Below, in pieces: positions 11,984-23,075 of a DNA stretch of 64,000 nucleotides. Source of the DNA: Cycas panzhihuaensis (Eukaryota > Cycadophyta). The position numbers and the translations under genes are program-made. Each line of letters opens with the position of its first letter. Position 1 is the first letter of the stretch. Location of the stretch: assembly GCA_023213395.1 (NCBI GenBank), contig CM041465.1, positions 33,487,741 through 33,551,740 of the forward strand, given 5' to 3'. The notes under the pieces are model-generated. The model ran no database searches. It saw only the letters and a program-made list of their open reading frames with translations, and was not told where the DNA came from.

Positions 11984-12812
11984 TGTTGGAGCATAATGTG
12001 ACACGCTGGGCTATGGGCGTACTCAGAGAAGTCGACTATCCTTGGACTGCAGTGCTGCACTGCACGGAGGTACGTATGCAGCGAAAAGTGAAGAATCCAA
12101 CATTCTGGGTATGTATGACAGGTGCATACCTGGTAAAGGTACGCAACACAGATACATACCTCCTGGCAGAACACAAGCAAACAGGAATGGTACGCATGAG
12201 AAGACTGGACAGAAGGGAGCCTGGGGTGACGTCAGATGTATGTACGGACGTACGGATGAGTTAAGATAGGCAATTAAGGAAACTAACCAATGGTTAGGAA
12301 GAGGTACACTTGACTGAAAATGTACGATTATGACAGATAGTCATAACCCTCCAGCGAAAAGACATCAAGGAGCGTATTTATGACACTTCCCAAGGACCAT
12401 TCGGTTAGGGTGAGAGCCAAGTATACCAGTACACATTGGTACGGAGACCAGTACGCATGGAAGCAGCCTGAAGCTGTGTATTTTGATGGGTACCTTCTAG
12501 GTATGCATGTGACAAAGTTAGTGTATAAGGCTGGAATGCACAGGGAATACATTCCAGCACCTTGTGTAAAAGAACTATTGCTTAATGAAATAAGAAGTTA
12601 CGTGGAAATTGTGTATTCTCTGTATTGAATGTGGAATATATGCTGATTGCATCTTCTTGTGTGCCATTGTGATATAATCATGTGGAAACATTAATAAATC
12701 TGTGGAATATATGTGGATGATGATGTTGACTGTGTCCTAAACTAGACTATAACCTATGTAACTTTGACAAGTGTACCCTTCCCACAAGGGCAGTGGGAAA
12801 TCTAAGTCAACA
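11984..12812 (+). repeat. E3 5' LTR
   Basis: TGTTGGAGCATAATG...AAGTCAACA. Very rich in GTAC words. It contains a bipartite inverted site at 12124-12144 (CATACCTGG, TAAAGGTACGC) that matches the units of the internal array at 16872-17236. The core promoter is probably near TATTTATGACAC (about 12370). The primer-binding site TGGTTCCGTTGCC follows at 12814-12826; it resembles the complement of tRNA-Asp (TGGCGCCGTTGCC) with two changes. Confidence 0.9.
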
Positions 12813-12949
12813 TTGGTTCCGTTGCCTACGTCCATTGAGGAGGGACAGGCCTGTGAGTCTCAAAAGAGGAATGTGTAAAGGGGCAGAGGACCCCGGCCGC
12901 CGCCGTGATGGCGGTCAGAATTAAGCCTCCCAGCCTGTGGGACCTTCCA

Positions 12950-14753
12950 ATGCCACCTAAGAGGCCTTCAAAGGCAGAAGAGCCACAAAAGGATACTTCA
13001 CCCAAAGGGAAAGAAACAAGCAGACAAAGGGCATTACGATGGTCAAAAGAGTCAAAACTGAGAAGGGCAAGGAGATTAAGTTCGCAGAACAACGAGACTA
13101 AGGGATAGTCCGTTGAAGAATCTGAGGCAAGTGGAGCCCAGACACCTCAAGCACAAGAAGAGGGAATTAATGGCGAACGTATGGTATTAACACCAGCCCC
13201 AATCAAAGATGACCTGTTTAGCCCAGAATATGAAGAAAAACCAAAGGTGGATGAGGAGCATAAAGAAACTTTAAAAGAGGGAAGTACCTGTGGAGGACAA
13301 TCTGAAGGACCTAAGTGACAGCGAAAAGAAGTTGGAGGAAGGTCCCTCGACATATTGGGAAAATAAGCTTACAAGACAACTTTTTGAGGATTCATTAGAC
13401 AAGGGATCTGATCAATCATATATAATAGTGACACCATTAACAATACAAGTACCAAGTGTAGTAGAACCTATACATATTAAAACCCCATTTAAGAATCCGT
13501 TATTTGGGAAGGATAATACTACAATAGGCACTCCAAGTACATCTCCAAAGGAGAAGAGTGAAGGGAAAGAGACCAAATCCAATCAGGAGGAGAAAGGGGA
13601 AGAATCACCACCAGGTGGGACACCGTTACAATCTCCCAAGATGGATGATTATAGAGATTTTGGAAAGTTGATTTTCAACGACACTTCGGATGCAACCGAA
13701 TACGTATACCTCTTTCAGAATCTGATTGACGTAAAGAAGATTACAGATGAGGATGAGATAAAAGCCAGATTTGCCTGTACACTAAGGAGAGTACTGTTGG
13801 CATGGTACAAATAAGTAAACAAGAATGATTCATGGGCGAAAATAAAGAAATCCTTTGAAGAAAGATTCCAGAAATTCTGAAGCAATGAAGCAGTGGAAAT
13901 TGCCCTGAGGGAAATCAAACAAAGGCCAGGAGAATCAGTGTTAACTTATATCAGTAGAATGAAAATTATTGTGGCCAGTATGATTAATGAAACGGTCACT
14001 GACCACAATATGAAGAATTATTTTGTTAGGGGATTGAATGAGAAATTGAGAGCCATGATGCATGCTCATCCATTAAAATCATTCAAAAATGCCCAAGATT
14101 TAGCATTCGACTTTGAAATGGAGATGGATGCACAGGCTGGAGGACACGACTCCCTCTTATTGAGATTGCAAGAGGAAATCAGGGAACTTAAACAACATCA
14201 GTATAATCGACCCTTCTACCAGGTAGGAGTAGCAGAAGAGAAATCAGAATTAGAAGCCCTAAGAAAGGAAGTGGCGAGACTAAAAATAAGAAACAACAGA
14301 GAAGAGGAAACAACAAAGAAGAAAGACCACGAAGGCAAAGTGACAAAATGGTGCCACATCTGTGAGGAAAGTTCACACACGACTAAAGAATGTGAACTCA
14401 ACCCGAAGAATAGCGCATTGTACCAAAGGGATAAATGGTGCCATATATGCGATGTGGATACGCATATGACCAAAGATTGCTTCTATAATCCAAGAGGAAA
14501 AACATACAGAGGACAAGGTAGGGGAAGGGGAGGCAACCCACCTCGGAACGTTTATGCAACGAGGGGTACACAGGAGCCCTCAAGGAAGGAACAACCAATG
14601 GGGAGATGCCTCATCTGTTTACAATTTGGGCACTGGAAATCCGACTGGTCAACCAAACGAGAATACGAACAAAAACTGTTCATAAGTAACAACTGCGGAC
14701 CAAGTGAGCATAAAATGAGGATCAGAAGGGGAAAGCTAAAGCCACTAACCTAA
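12950..14753 (+). pseudogene. gag: E3 gag (gypsy)
   Basis: The start MPPKRPSKAEEPQ at 12950 is conserved in E4 (MPP near 24820) and E5 (MPPRVKV at 25884). A basic N-terminus is followed by a frameshift near 13280. Then come the particle-forming core (DYRDFGKLIF ... LIDVKKITDEDEIKARFACTLR, EIKQRPGESVLTYISRM) with stops at 13812 and about 13878, and a coiled-coil stretch near 14160. Three zinc-knuckle-like motifs follow: WCHICEESSHTTKEC, WCHICDVDTHMTKDC and RCLICLQFGHW, the last having lost its final Cys. The stop TAA at 14751-14753 overlaps the next ATG as TAATG. Confidence 0.88.
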
Positions 14754-15577
14754 TGACAATTATACCAGAAAGCAAAAATGTGAAACTTCAAAACAAACAA
14801 AAGGAGAAAGAAAACGGAGAATATCCAAATCCACAGACAGAAATAAATCGGTTTAAACAAGCAAAACAAGTGTTGGAGGGCTTAGCTCAAGAAGAAAGTG
14901 CATTACCAATGGGGAAGCCAGAAACCAAATATGTATATGTAAGAAAAAACAAGCAAAAAGAGAAAGAAAACGTACCAGAAGAACCAAAGGTACAGCCTCA
15001 AATGGTACAGATAGAAGAATTATTCAAAGGATTACCAACTGAGGACATTCCAAGAATGCTGTTGCTAATGGAGAATTTGGTAAAACAACTACAATTAACT
15101 ATTCCCTTATGCCAAGTAATTGATTGGATTAAAGGAGGGATATTACAACACGGAATTACGAAAAGTTTAAAGAAAGTGATGCCATCATTCGACATGGATC
15201 CTATGGTGACAATGGTGGTATTGGGAGAAACATTCCCAAAAGTGATTGTTGATGGAGGCACAGCCGTCAACGTATTACCTGCTTCGACATGGCGAAAATT
15301 GGGAATCCCAAAATTGGAGGCAGCAACATATTCGTTGAAGTTGGCCAACGAATTATTAATGCGACCTGTGGGAAGGTTAGCTAACATCCAGGTGGATGTG
15401 GCAGGAATTATAGTAAAGATTGACTTTACCATTGTAAAAACAGAAAAATGGGCAACACCCTATCCAGCATTATTGGGGAGGCCTTGGCTATACAAGACCC
15501 AATGCCTCCCTTCACTTTATCGGATAATGGGAATAAAGTGGTATTACCAATGTTGGGAAGGAGCTCCATTGAGATGA
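14753..15577 (+). CDS. E3 aspartic protease ORF (gypsy)
   Basis: A 274-codon open frame, the longest intact one in E3. Its ATG shares the A of the gag stop (TAATG). The first third is Lys/Glu-rich. The second half is a retropepsin: PKVIVDGGTAVNVLP with catalytic Asp in DGGTA, then RKLGIPKLEAAT, and YPALLGRPWLY corresponding to the LLGRPWL strand of gypsy proteases. E5 carries the homologous IVDGG and TLLRRPWL. It would cleave Gag. After the GRPWLY region the reading differs from gypsy pol because RT is absent. Confidence 0.85.
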   Translation: MTIIPESKNVKLQNKQKEKENGEYPNPQTEINRFKQAKQVLEGLAQEESALPMGKPETKYVYVRKNKQKEKENVPEEPKVQPQMVQIEELFKGLPTEDIPRMLLLMENLVKQLQLTIPLCQVIDWIKGGILQHGITKSLKKVMPSFDMDPMVTMVVLGETFPKVIVDGGTAVNVLPASTWRKLGIPKLEAATYSLKLANELLMRPVGRLANIQVDVAGIIVKIDFTIVKTEKWATPYPALLGRPWLYKTQCLPSLYRIMGIKWYYQCWEGAPLR

Positions 15578-15744
15578 TACATTTAGGATCCAAAGACGAT
15601 CGTCGTAAGTGAAATAATGACCTCTTCCCTCGATGAAGAGAATCTCTATCATATCATCAAGAACCCACCAAATCGATCGATCACCAGGAAGAAGAACCGA
15701 CTTATTTTGGAGAAATTTACAACTCTTCAGATGATGAAAATGGG

Positions 15745-16605
15745 ATGAGATTTGTGGATTATTGGCTACAAGACGCATATGAAGTGAACCCCTCATCCTA
15801 TAGGTGTAACCTACTTTCTCAGAATATGACTGAGGACATTGATATTAAATCTAAATTTGTTGATTATACCAGTGTTAATAATAACATTAAAAACCTAGAC
15901 CCAAACCCAAATCCCCCTTTTAACCCAAACCCTTACCCTAATTCACCTCCCAATACCCCAACCCCCTCTAACCTTAACCTTCCTTCTACCTCCAGTGTGG
16001 GTCTTGAGGTAGATTGCCCCTCCCGACCCCCATCCCAGCTCGAGGAAGGAAGTAACAAACCTTCCTCATCTTCTTTAGAGGTACACCTACCTAGCAAAAG
16101 ATCCTTTTCAACCATCGGCGCCAAGTTTGAGGAAAAAGGAAAGGAAACTGTTGAGAGTATCCCTAGAGATTCCGGTCTAGGAAACAAAATTGCCACTCCA
16201 AAAGATAGAAATCATGGAGAATACGTTGGAGATTATGTGAAGCCCTTTTATGAAGAACCACTATGTGGAATTTCCCATTTGATACATTGTAGAGAACATT
16301 GGTTAGGAGAAGATCAATTAAGGGATCATAAGAAGAAACTGACAAAGCATACCACATCAAGGAAAAGGCGAAAAAAGACAAGGCACGACCGCCACGACAA
16401 GACATCGTATTTCAAGAAGGATGATCGAGTATGGCGATTCGACAACAAATCCCAAACAACCCAAGGAGAATTAAAGATGCATTGGAAAGGCCCATATATG
16501 ATTGAGAAGGTGTACTAGAATGACACTATCCAGTTGAAGAAACTATCAGGCCAGCTACTACCTGAAATGGTCAAGGGTAGTAAACTGAAACCCTATATCA
16601 ACTAG
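15745..16605 (+). pseudogene. E3 Pro-rich ORF ending in integrase GPY-type C-terminus
   Basis: An open frame of 257 codons to a TAG at 16516, readable in frame to about 16603. The N-terminal half is Asn/Pro-rich (NPNPPFNPNPYP) and then Ser-rich. The last 80 residues are the C-terminal domain of a gypsy integrase: RKKTRHDRHDK, KDDRVWRFDNKSQTTQG, LKMHWKGPYMIEKV, then after the stop KKLSGQLLPEMVKG and LKPYI. The integrase zinc finger and DDE core are absent, so this is what remains after internal loss of RT-RH-IN. The Pro-rich part may be a former linker or acquired sequence. A separate function is unproven. Confidence 0.75.
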
Positions 16606-16871
16606 GGTGGAGCAACTTACCAGCCAGATTAGCTGGTTGTACTATAACGCATTGCATGAAGTTGAGGCAAATCGAATTGCCTTGGTACAGAAATGTGATC
16701 TAGTTCGGTATGGAAACAAAAATACAAAAAAAAAACAAAAAGAAAAAACAAGAAAAAACAACCGTAACTCATACTATATACATAAGCAATAAGAAGAATC
16801 ATTAAAAACAAGGATATTATGACAAAAAGAACCAAGGATAAAAAAGGATTCTGTCAAAGAAATCTGAATTT
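16606..16871. other. E3 spacer downstream of pol
   Basis: About 270 bp without coding potential, including an A-rich run at 16727-16760. It separates the integrase C-terminus from the tandem array. Confidence 0.6.
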
Positions 16872-17236
16872 TTATATACATACCAGCAAAATACACTATA
16901 CGTACCAGGAAAAGTATGTTACTGTGCACGACCGTAAAATACATTATACATACCAGAAAAGAATGTTATCTGGTACACACTGTGTAAAATAAGAAAAAAT
17001 ACACTCTGCGTACTGGAAAAAAGTACGCTATCTCGTACGCACTATGTAAAACAAGCTAAAATACATTATGTATACGGGAAAAGTACGCTACGGGGTACAC
17101 ATAGTGAAAAATGGATAAGTTAAATAGTTTATACTATGCGTACCTGAAAAAGTATGCCATTGAAGTACGCATAGAAGAAAGCGGCAAATAAGACAAAAGT
17201 ATATATTATGTACCTGCAAGCATTCCTGCGCGGTAC
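16872..17236 (+). repeat. E3 tandem array of GTAC-based bipartite units
   Basis: About six degenerate units spaced 48-72 bp. They are centred on sites starting near 16899, 16947, 17007, 17069, 17137 and 17209. Each unit has the form (T/C)GTACC-GG-AAAA-GTACGC-like, that is two half-sites in inverted orientation; unit 3 has perfect arms GCGTACT and AGTACGC. Most units are followed by another GTACGC/GTACAC. The same bipartite site occurs in both E3 LTRs (12124-12144, 18751-18771). Likely protein-binding or RNA-hairpin sites. Confidence 0.8.
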
Positions 17237-17448
17237 GCAACAGGAAATCGAGCATAATTCCGTCTGGATTCTCAACAGCAAGCAGCCAAGCACAGTGCTT
17301 GCGATCCAGGGAGATAGAAGGACGAAATTAGGCCTCAAATCAGCAAGTATAAAGTCCAAAACAAGAATAATACAAAGAAAGGTACGCATTTAGGGTTCGT
17401 ACCCATAATCCAGATTATTTCGCTTTTCTGTGGAATCCCATAGCCAGC

Positions 17449-18585
17449 ATGAAGACAGCAGGTTGTCAGGAGACTTTCATACCCAGATTAAAGAAGGACC
17501 TCAAAGCATTACCCTCTCAATTTCAGGCAAAAATTAAGCAAGCTGCTTGGGGAGAGTACATATACTGTAACCCTATGTACTATGACCCAGAAATTATGGA
17601 AAATATTTTAGCATAATTAAAAAAGGACCTGAGCAAAATTAAGCTAGATGCAGAGACAGTACATTTGATAACAGGACTTCCCAACGAAGGGGAAGTACCC
17701 GCAGCAACCAAATGCTCGGAAGTGGACCATGAGTTATGGCTAAAAGAGTTCTGCCAAGAACACACACAACTAACTTCAGGTGGAATCCGTGTGGCAGATA
17801 TAAAAGACATCTGATTACAATGGATAACAAAAGTTATTAATTCTAGGTTTTTGTGAAAGAGAAAATACACATACATTCCAGGGGGAATGATGCCAATATT
17901 ATTGAAGATTTGTGATGGAGAGAAAATGGATTGGTCAGAATTCCTGGTAGAAGACATGCGGGAGCAAATTTAGGAAATAATGACATCCTCTTCGCCACCC
18001 TTCATTGTTGCTAGCTATTCTATTTTATCAGTGTCCAAATGTACAACTGGTGAAAACAACCACTTCTCCAAAGGAACCCCTAATTAAAAGGTGGGTGACT
18101 GAGTTTCTAGATACAACACAGAATCCAGAAGTTAAAAGGAGAGTATAAAAGCAGATGAGTAAGGTACTTAAATAGTTGCAGCAAACCCCTGGGGAACCCA
18201 TTCCTCATCGGGTTAAGCAAATCATAAGGAAAAATAGCAAAAGAAAGAAGGATGAGGAAGAACCAGCTGAGGCAGAAGAAGTAGAACCTTTTCTAGAAGA
18301 ATGGGAAGATTTTCCACCCGTAATGGAAATGAGAGAGACATCAGTACCACCCCCGAAAGATAATAAATCCAGCCAGATCATACAGCTAGTTATGGACATG
18401 GAAGAAGGGTATAAGGCAGAAATAGCAGCCCTTCAGGAGAAAATTAAAGAAAAAGATGCAATAATTGCCACACTGACCCAAATTGATGAAGAAATTCTGA
18501 CTACAAGACAGCAGCAGCAAGAGTAGCCTTGAAAAGGGCAGGGGGAGGAATACCCCAGATTTTGAAAATTTTGTTGAGCAAGGAT
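17449..18585 (+). pseudogene. E3 extra 3' ORF (conserved accessory protein)
   Basis: Reads from ATG at 17449 (MKTAGCQETFIPRLKKDLKAL) with stops and one or two frameshifts. The N-terminal domain contains LDAETVHLITGLPNEGEVP, IRVADIKDI, RKYTYIPGGMMPILLK and EKMDWSEFL. It aligns with the E5 ORF at 41697-42159 (ILELPNIGEDVP, IRIAGI, YSMLLKVVQGKKFRWDSF). A Lys/Glu-rich segment and a coiled coil (AEIAALQEKIKEKDAIIATL) follow, open at 18176-18526. The tail FENFVEQGCSNP, in another frame, is shared with E10. Extra ORFs between pol and the 3' LTR are known in several plant gypsy lineages, some called env-like. I see no signal peptide or membrane segment. Confidence 0.75.
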
Positions 18586-18616
18586 GCTCAAACCCTTCAT
18601 GTTGACCAGGGATAGA

Positions 18617-19438
18617 TGTTGGAGCATAATGTGACACGTTGGGCTATGGGCGGACTGTAGAGAAGCCGAGTATCCTTGGACTGCAGTCTGCACCGTGCAG
18701 GTGCGTGTGCAATGAAAAGTGAAGAATCTAGCATTCAGTACGTATGATGTGTGTACCTGGTAAAGGTATGCAACACAGATACGTACCTCCTGGTAGAACG
18801 CAAGCAAACAGGAATGGTACGCATGAGAAGACTGGACAGAAGGGAGCCTAGGGTGACGTTAGATATACGTATGGACGTACGGATGAGTTAAGATAGGCAA
18901 TTAAGGAAACTAACCAATGGTTAGGAAGAGGTACGCTGATCGAAAGGTACGGTTATGACAGACAGTCATAACCCTCCAGCGAAAAGACACCAAGGAGCAT
19001 ATTTATGAGACTTTCCAAGGACCATTCGGTTAGGGTGAGAGCCAAGTATACCGGTACACATTGGTACGGAGACCAGTACGCATGGAAGCAGCCTGAAGCC
19101 GTGTATTTTGATGGGTACCTTCTGGGTACGCATGTGACAGAGTTAGTGTATAAGGCTGGAATGCACAGGGAATGCATTCCACCACCTTGTGTAAAAGAAC
19201 TATTGCTTAATGAAATAAGAAGTTACGTGGAAATTGTGTATTCTCTGTATTGAATGTGGAATATGTGCTAATTTCTATATTGTTGTGTGCCGTTGTGATA
19301 TAATCATGTGGAAACATTAATAAATCTGTGGAATATATGTGGATGATGATGTTGACTGTGTCCTAAACTAGACTATAACCTGTGTAACCTTGACAAGTGT
19401 ACCCTTCCCACAAGGGCAGTGGGAAATCTAAGTCAACA
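18617..19438 (+). repeat. E3 3' LTR
   Basis: Follows the purine tract CCAGGGATAGA. Starts TGTTGGAGCATAATG and ends AAGTCAACA before TSD AATGA. Contains the bipartite GTAC site at 18751-18771. Confidence 0.9.
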
Positions 19439-19990
19439 AATGAAAGTGTTTCTGACTTCATCCACAAAGTAACCTCAATTAGAAATAATCTCATAAGTGC
19501 TGGTGCTACTCTGACAGACCAAAAAATTGTTGAAACGGTCATGAGTAAACTTCCCAAATCTTTTGATAATCTGGTGAACTCAATAACAAACAATGATCAA
19601 ATTTCCAATATGTCACTTGATGGTTTGACAGGGTTTGTTCTAAGACAGGAACAAAGAAACAGAAGATATGAAGAAGGAACAGAGTTAGAAGATGCCTTTT
19701 TAACCAAACTTCACATTGGACCCAAAGCAAGAGGTCAAGCTCGTGGATGAGAATAAATTCAAGAAACTAGAAGTACATCTCGTGGAAGATGGCAAGAGAG
19801 CAGAGGACATGGATTGTCAGTTCCTCTAAGAGAGGTGAGAGTCTGCTTCAATTGTGGCAAACTGGCTCACTTCTCAAGCCTGCGGTCAGCTAGGTCACTA
19901 CCCCTATGAATGCACACAAAGGAGAGCTAATATCTAGAGAGGAAAGTGGCCAGTAGGAAATTTTAGTAAGGAGCAAACGGATAGGGAAGA
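19439..19990 (+). pseudogene. gag: E2 gag, 3' part
   Basis: Continues E2 gag after E3: ESVSDFIHKVTSIRNNL, KLPKSFDNLVNSI, FVLRQEQRNRRYEEG, then a Gly/Arg-rich part with a stop at 19748. A damaged knuckle (CFNCGKLAHFSS) follows near 19850. The parallel E1 reading is KLPKSFDNMVNML. Confidence 0.87.
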
Positions 19991-21583
19991 AGAAGAAGAA
20001 ATGACTTTTATCGTCACCCTCACTGCCAGTTTACAAGATAGAGATATTTAGTACATTGACTCTGGAGCCTTGCGACATACGACAAGCTGAGAAGATTGGT
20101 TTGAGTCACTCAAACCCTACACCACTGACAAATCAGTCGAACTAGGAGATAATTATCCCTTAAACATCAAAGGAGTTGGCACCATAGCAGTTAATCTACA
20201 AGGCAGTGTGAAAAAAATTGGAAATGCACTCTTTGTACCTAGATTAAAAATGAATCTACCCTCTATATTCTAGCTCAGTAAGAAAAAATTAAGAACCATA
20301 TTTGATAAAAAGGCAATAGTTATATCTTAGATATGAAAAACAATGGAGCTGTAATCACTAAAGGGGTAGAATGCAATGACCTCTATAGGGTAATTTCTAA
20401 TCCCATAATTTCCGATGGGGATGTAAAGGCATGCACCACTGTAAATCTTGATGCTAATAATAAATTGTGGCATTTGAAGTATGGACACGTCTTTAGATAG
20501 ACTAGAAATGATACATAAAAGAGGCATGGTCAGTGGACTTCCCACTATTACATCTGATTGCTTTGTTTGCAAAAGTTGTCAGTTTGGGAAACAACATTGT
20601 CTCTCCTTCAGGGAAAATGAGTGGCGGGCCCAAAACAAACTAAAATTAATACATACAAGCTTATGTGGACCTCTTACGCCACATTCAATTAATGGCTCAA
20701 GATATTTTCTAAACTTTGTTGATGACTTCTCTAGAAAGGTGTGGGTTTATTTTCTGCATAATAAATCAGAAGTCTTTGAGACATTCAAAGAATTTAAGGT
20801 TAAAGCTGAATTGGAATTAGGATGTAAAGTAAAATGTATCAGATCTGATGATGGGGGAGAATACATTTCGAAGGGATTCTTGAATTACTATAAAATCAAT
20901 TGGATATGAAGGCAATTTACAACTCCCTATACACCCTAGTCCAATGGGGTTGTTGAACGAAAGAATAGAACCATTATGGAGATGGTTTGCAGCAATGTTC
21001 ATGATAAACAGGTCTTAAGGACTTATTGGGCAGAGGCAGTAAGTACAACATGTTATTTGATAAATTGAAGTCCAACAAAGGCATTGGAACAAATCACTCT
21101 TGAAGAAGCATGGACTAGATGAAAATCGAATGTGAGTAAACTGAAAAATGTTGGGTGCCAAGCCTTCGTTCATATACCAGACAAGAGGAGATCCAAACTT
21201 GATTCCAAAAGCATAGATTGCATTATGGTAGGATACAGTAAAAATTCAAAAGCCTACAAATGCATAGATCCAAAGACTAATAAGATCTATGTGAGTAGGG
21301 ATGTTGAATTTAATGAAGAAGGTGCCACTAAAATCAAATCCCCAATTCAAACAATTGAAGAGGCACCAAGAGGAATATTACATGAAGAACCTCCTATGGA
21401 GGAAATGTCTAGAATAACCTCAGAAGACAACTTGGAGGAATCAAAATCTTCATCCTCGTCTATATCTCATGAAGGTTTAGCCACAGAAGAAAAACCAAAG
21501 AAAGAAAAAATATTACCAAAATGGTACATCAAAACTATTGAAGAAGGAAAGGGAGATATATTTACACACAAGACTAGAAGTTA
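19991..21583 (+). pseudogene. pol: E2 protease and integrase (copia)
   Basis: Protease YIDSGALRHTTS near 20052 keeps DSG. Integrase starts near 20463 (LWHLKYGHV), with a frameshift inside the zinc-binding region, then CKSCQFGKQHC. In the core the first catalytic Asp is lost (IHTSLCGP for HTDLCGP), while RSDDGGEY and VVERKNRT are kept. A stop follows KINWI near 20906. The C-terminal part (QAFVHIPDKRRSKLD, MVGYSKNSKAYKC) and the Ser/Glu-rich linker are open to 21584. Confidence 0.88.
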
Positions 21584-21589
21584 GAAGCA

Positions 21590-22580
21590 TCAGGCTTTAT
21601 TCAATAGCACTGAACCGCAATCCTTTAAAGAAGCAAAGGAACATGCAGAATGGAGAATAGCAATGGATGTGGAAATGGAATCCATCATTAAAAATCAAAC
21701 TTGGGAATTGGTTAATTTGCCTTCCAATAAACCAGTAGTCAACTGCAAATGGATATACAAAGTAAAAGAAGGTCTTGATGGCAAGATAGAAAAGTACAAA
21801 GCTAAATTTATGGCAAAGCGATATACTCAAACTGCTGGAATAGACTTCAATGAAACATTCTCCCCTATGGCTAAACTAGGCATTATCATAATAGTAATTG
21901 CCCTAGCAGCTCAAAACAACTGGAAAGTCTACCAGTTGGATGTAAAGAGTGTTTTTTTAAATGGGGACTTGGAAGAGGAAGTCTACATGAGACAGCCAAA
22001 AGGCTACATCAAAAAGGAACAAGAGCATTTGGTATGCAAATTGAAGAAGGCATTATACGGGTTAAAACAAGCTCCCCGAGCATGGTATGCCAAACTAGAC
22101 AAACATCTCTCTCAAAATGGTTTTCATCGATGTAGTCTATGTGAATGATATGATTTGAATCAGTCTCAAACATAAAAGGACAACTAGAAAAAGTATTCGA
22201 GATGACAGATTTAGGCTCTCTGAGCTACTGCTTGGGAATAGAAGTTGATGAAAACAAAGAATCAATCACTTTATCCTAAAGCAAATACATCAAGGATTTG
22301 CTCATCAAATTTCAAATGGATAATTGCAACAAATGTAGGACACCCATGGAATTAAATTGCAATCTAGTCCCTATTGAAGGAGAACCTACAATCAACACCA
22401 TACTGTACAGACAATTGATTGGTAGCCTAATCTATCTCACTGCAACTAGACCTGACATCTCACATTCTATGGGTCTAGTCTCAAGGTACATGTAGAAACC
22501 CAAAATAAAACACTGGAAGGCAACCAAGAGGATAATTAGGTATCTAAAAGGAACAACCGATCTGAAACTTGTTTACCTAA
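21590..22580 (+). pseudogene. pol: E2 reverse transcriptase (copia)
   Basis: [71 protein letters not shown]. Directly after NGFHR about 100 bp are missing. The catalytic loop then reads VYVNDMI, so the second Asp pair is YVND, incompatible with polymerase activity. LIGSLIYLTATRPDISHSMG near 22420 covers the segment that E1 has deleted. Confidence 0.88.
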
Positions 22581-23068
22581 AAGAGAAATCAATTCAATTG
22601 TCAGGGTTTTATGACTCAAATTGGGTCGGAGATAAAGAGAGGTGGTCTACAAGTGGATACTACTTCTTTTTGGGAATAACAACCATCTCTTGGAGTAGTA
22701 AAAGACAGCCAATAGTCACACTTTCTTCAACTGAAGCTGAATATAAATCAGTAGTAAATGGTACATGTAAAGCAATCTAGTTAAGATAACTACTAATGGA
22801 TTTGAACCAACAACAAGAAGGACCAACAACATTGCTTTGTGACAATCAGAGTTCTATAAAGTTAACTAAAAATCCTATACTTCATGCATGAATAAAACAC
22901 ATAGAAGTACATCATCATTTTATATGAGAGAAGGTGCAAAACAAGGAAATTGATTTAGCATACTATCCTACAACTGAGCAACTTGTAAACATCTTGACTA
23001 AACCACTTAGCAGAGACAAATTTGGGATTCTCAGAGATAGAATAGGATTAAAAGAGATAAAACATTAA
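22581..23068 (+). pseudogene. pol: E2 RNase H (copia)
   Basis: YDSNWVGDKERWSTSGYYFF, SWSSKRQPIVTLSSTEAEY, then with stops DNQSSIKLTKNPILHA, HIEVHHHF and ILTKPLSRDK. Ends with RIGLKEIKH just before the purine tract, as in E1. Confidence 0.88.
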
Positions 23069-23075
23069 GAGAGGG

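Larger units (their letters stand above)
11984..19438 (+). mobile_element. E3: non-autonomous Ty3/gypsy element
   Basis: A 7.46 kb element inserted in E2 gag with a perfect TSD AATGA (11979-11983, 19439-19443). LTRs of 829 and 822 bp. It has gag, an aspartic protease and the integrase C-terminal GPY-type segment, but no reverse transcriptase, RNase H or integrase catalytic core. Between pol and the 3' LTR it carries a tandem array and an extra ORF. It presumably used enzymes from an autonomous relative such as an E5-type element. Gag and LTR are clearly related to E4. Confidence 0.9.

Noticed and set aside
13147-15432. Several minus-strand open frames across E3 gag and protease
   Set aside because: Shadows of the plus-strand coding region; no independent motif.
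16872-17236. CRISPR-like array of spaced repeats
   Set aside because: Units are degenerate, spacing varies from 48 to 72 bp, the DNA is from a plant retroelement, and no cas genes are present. The same applies to 30084-30560 and 40262-41010.
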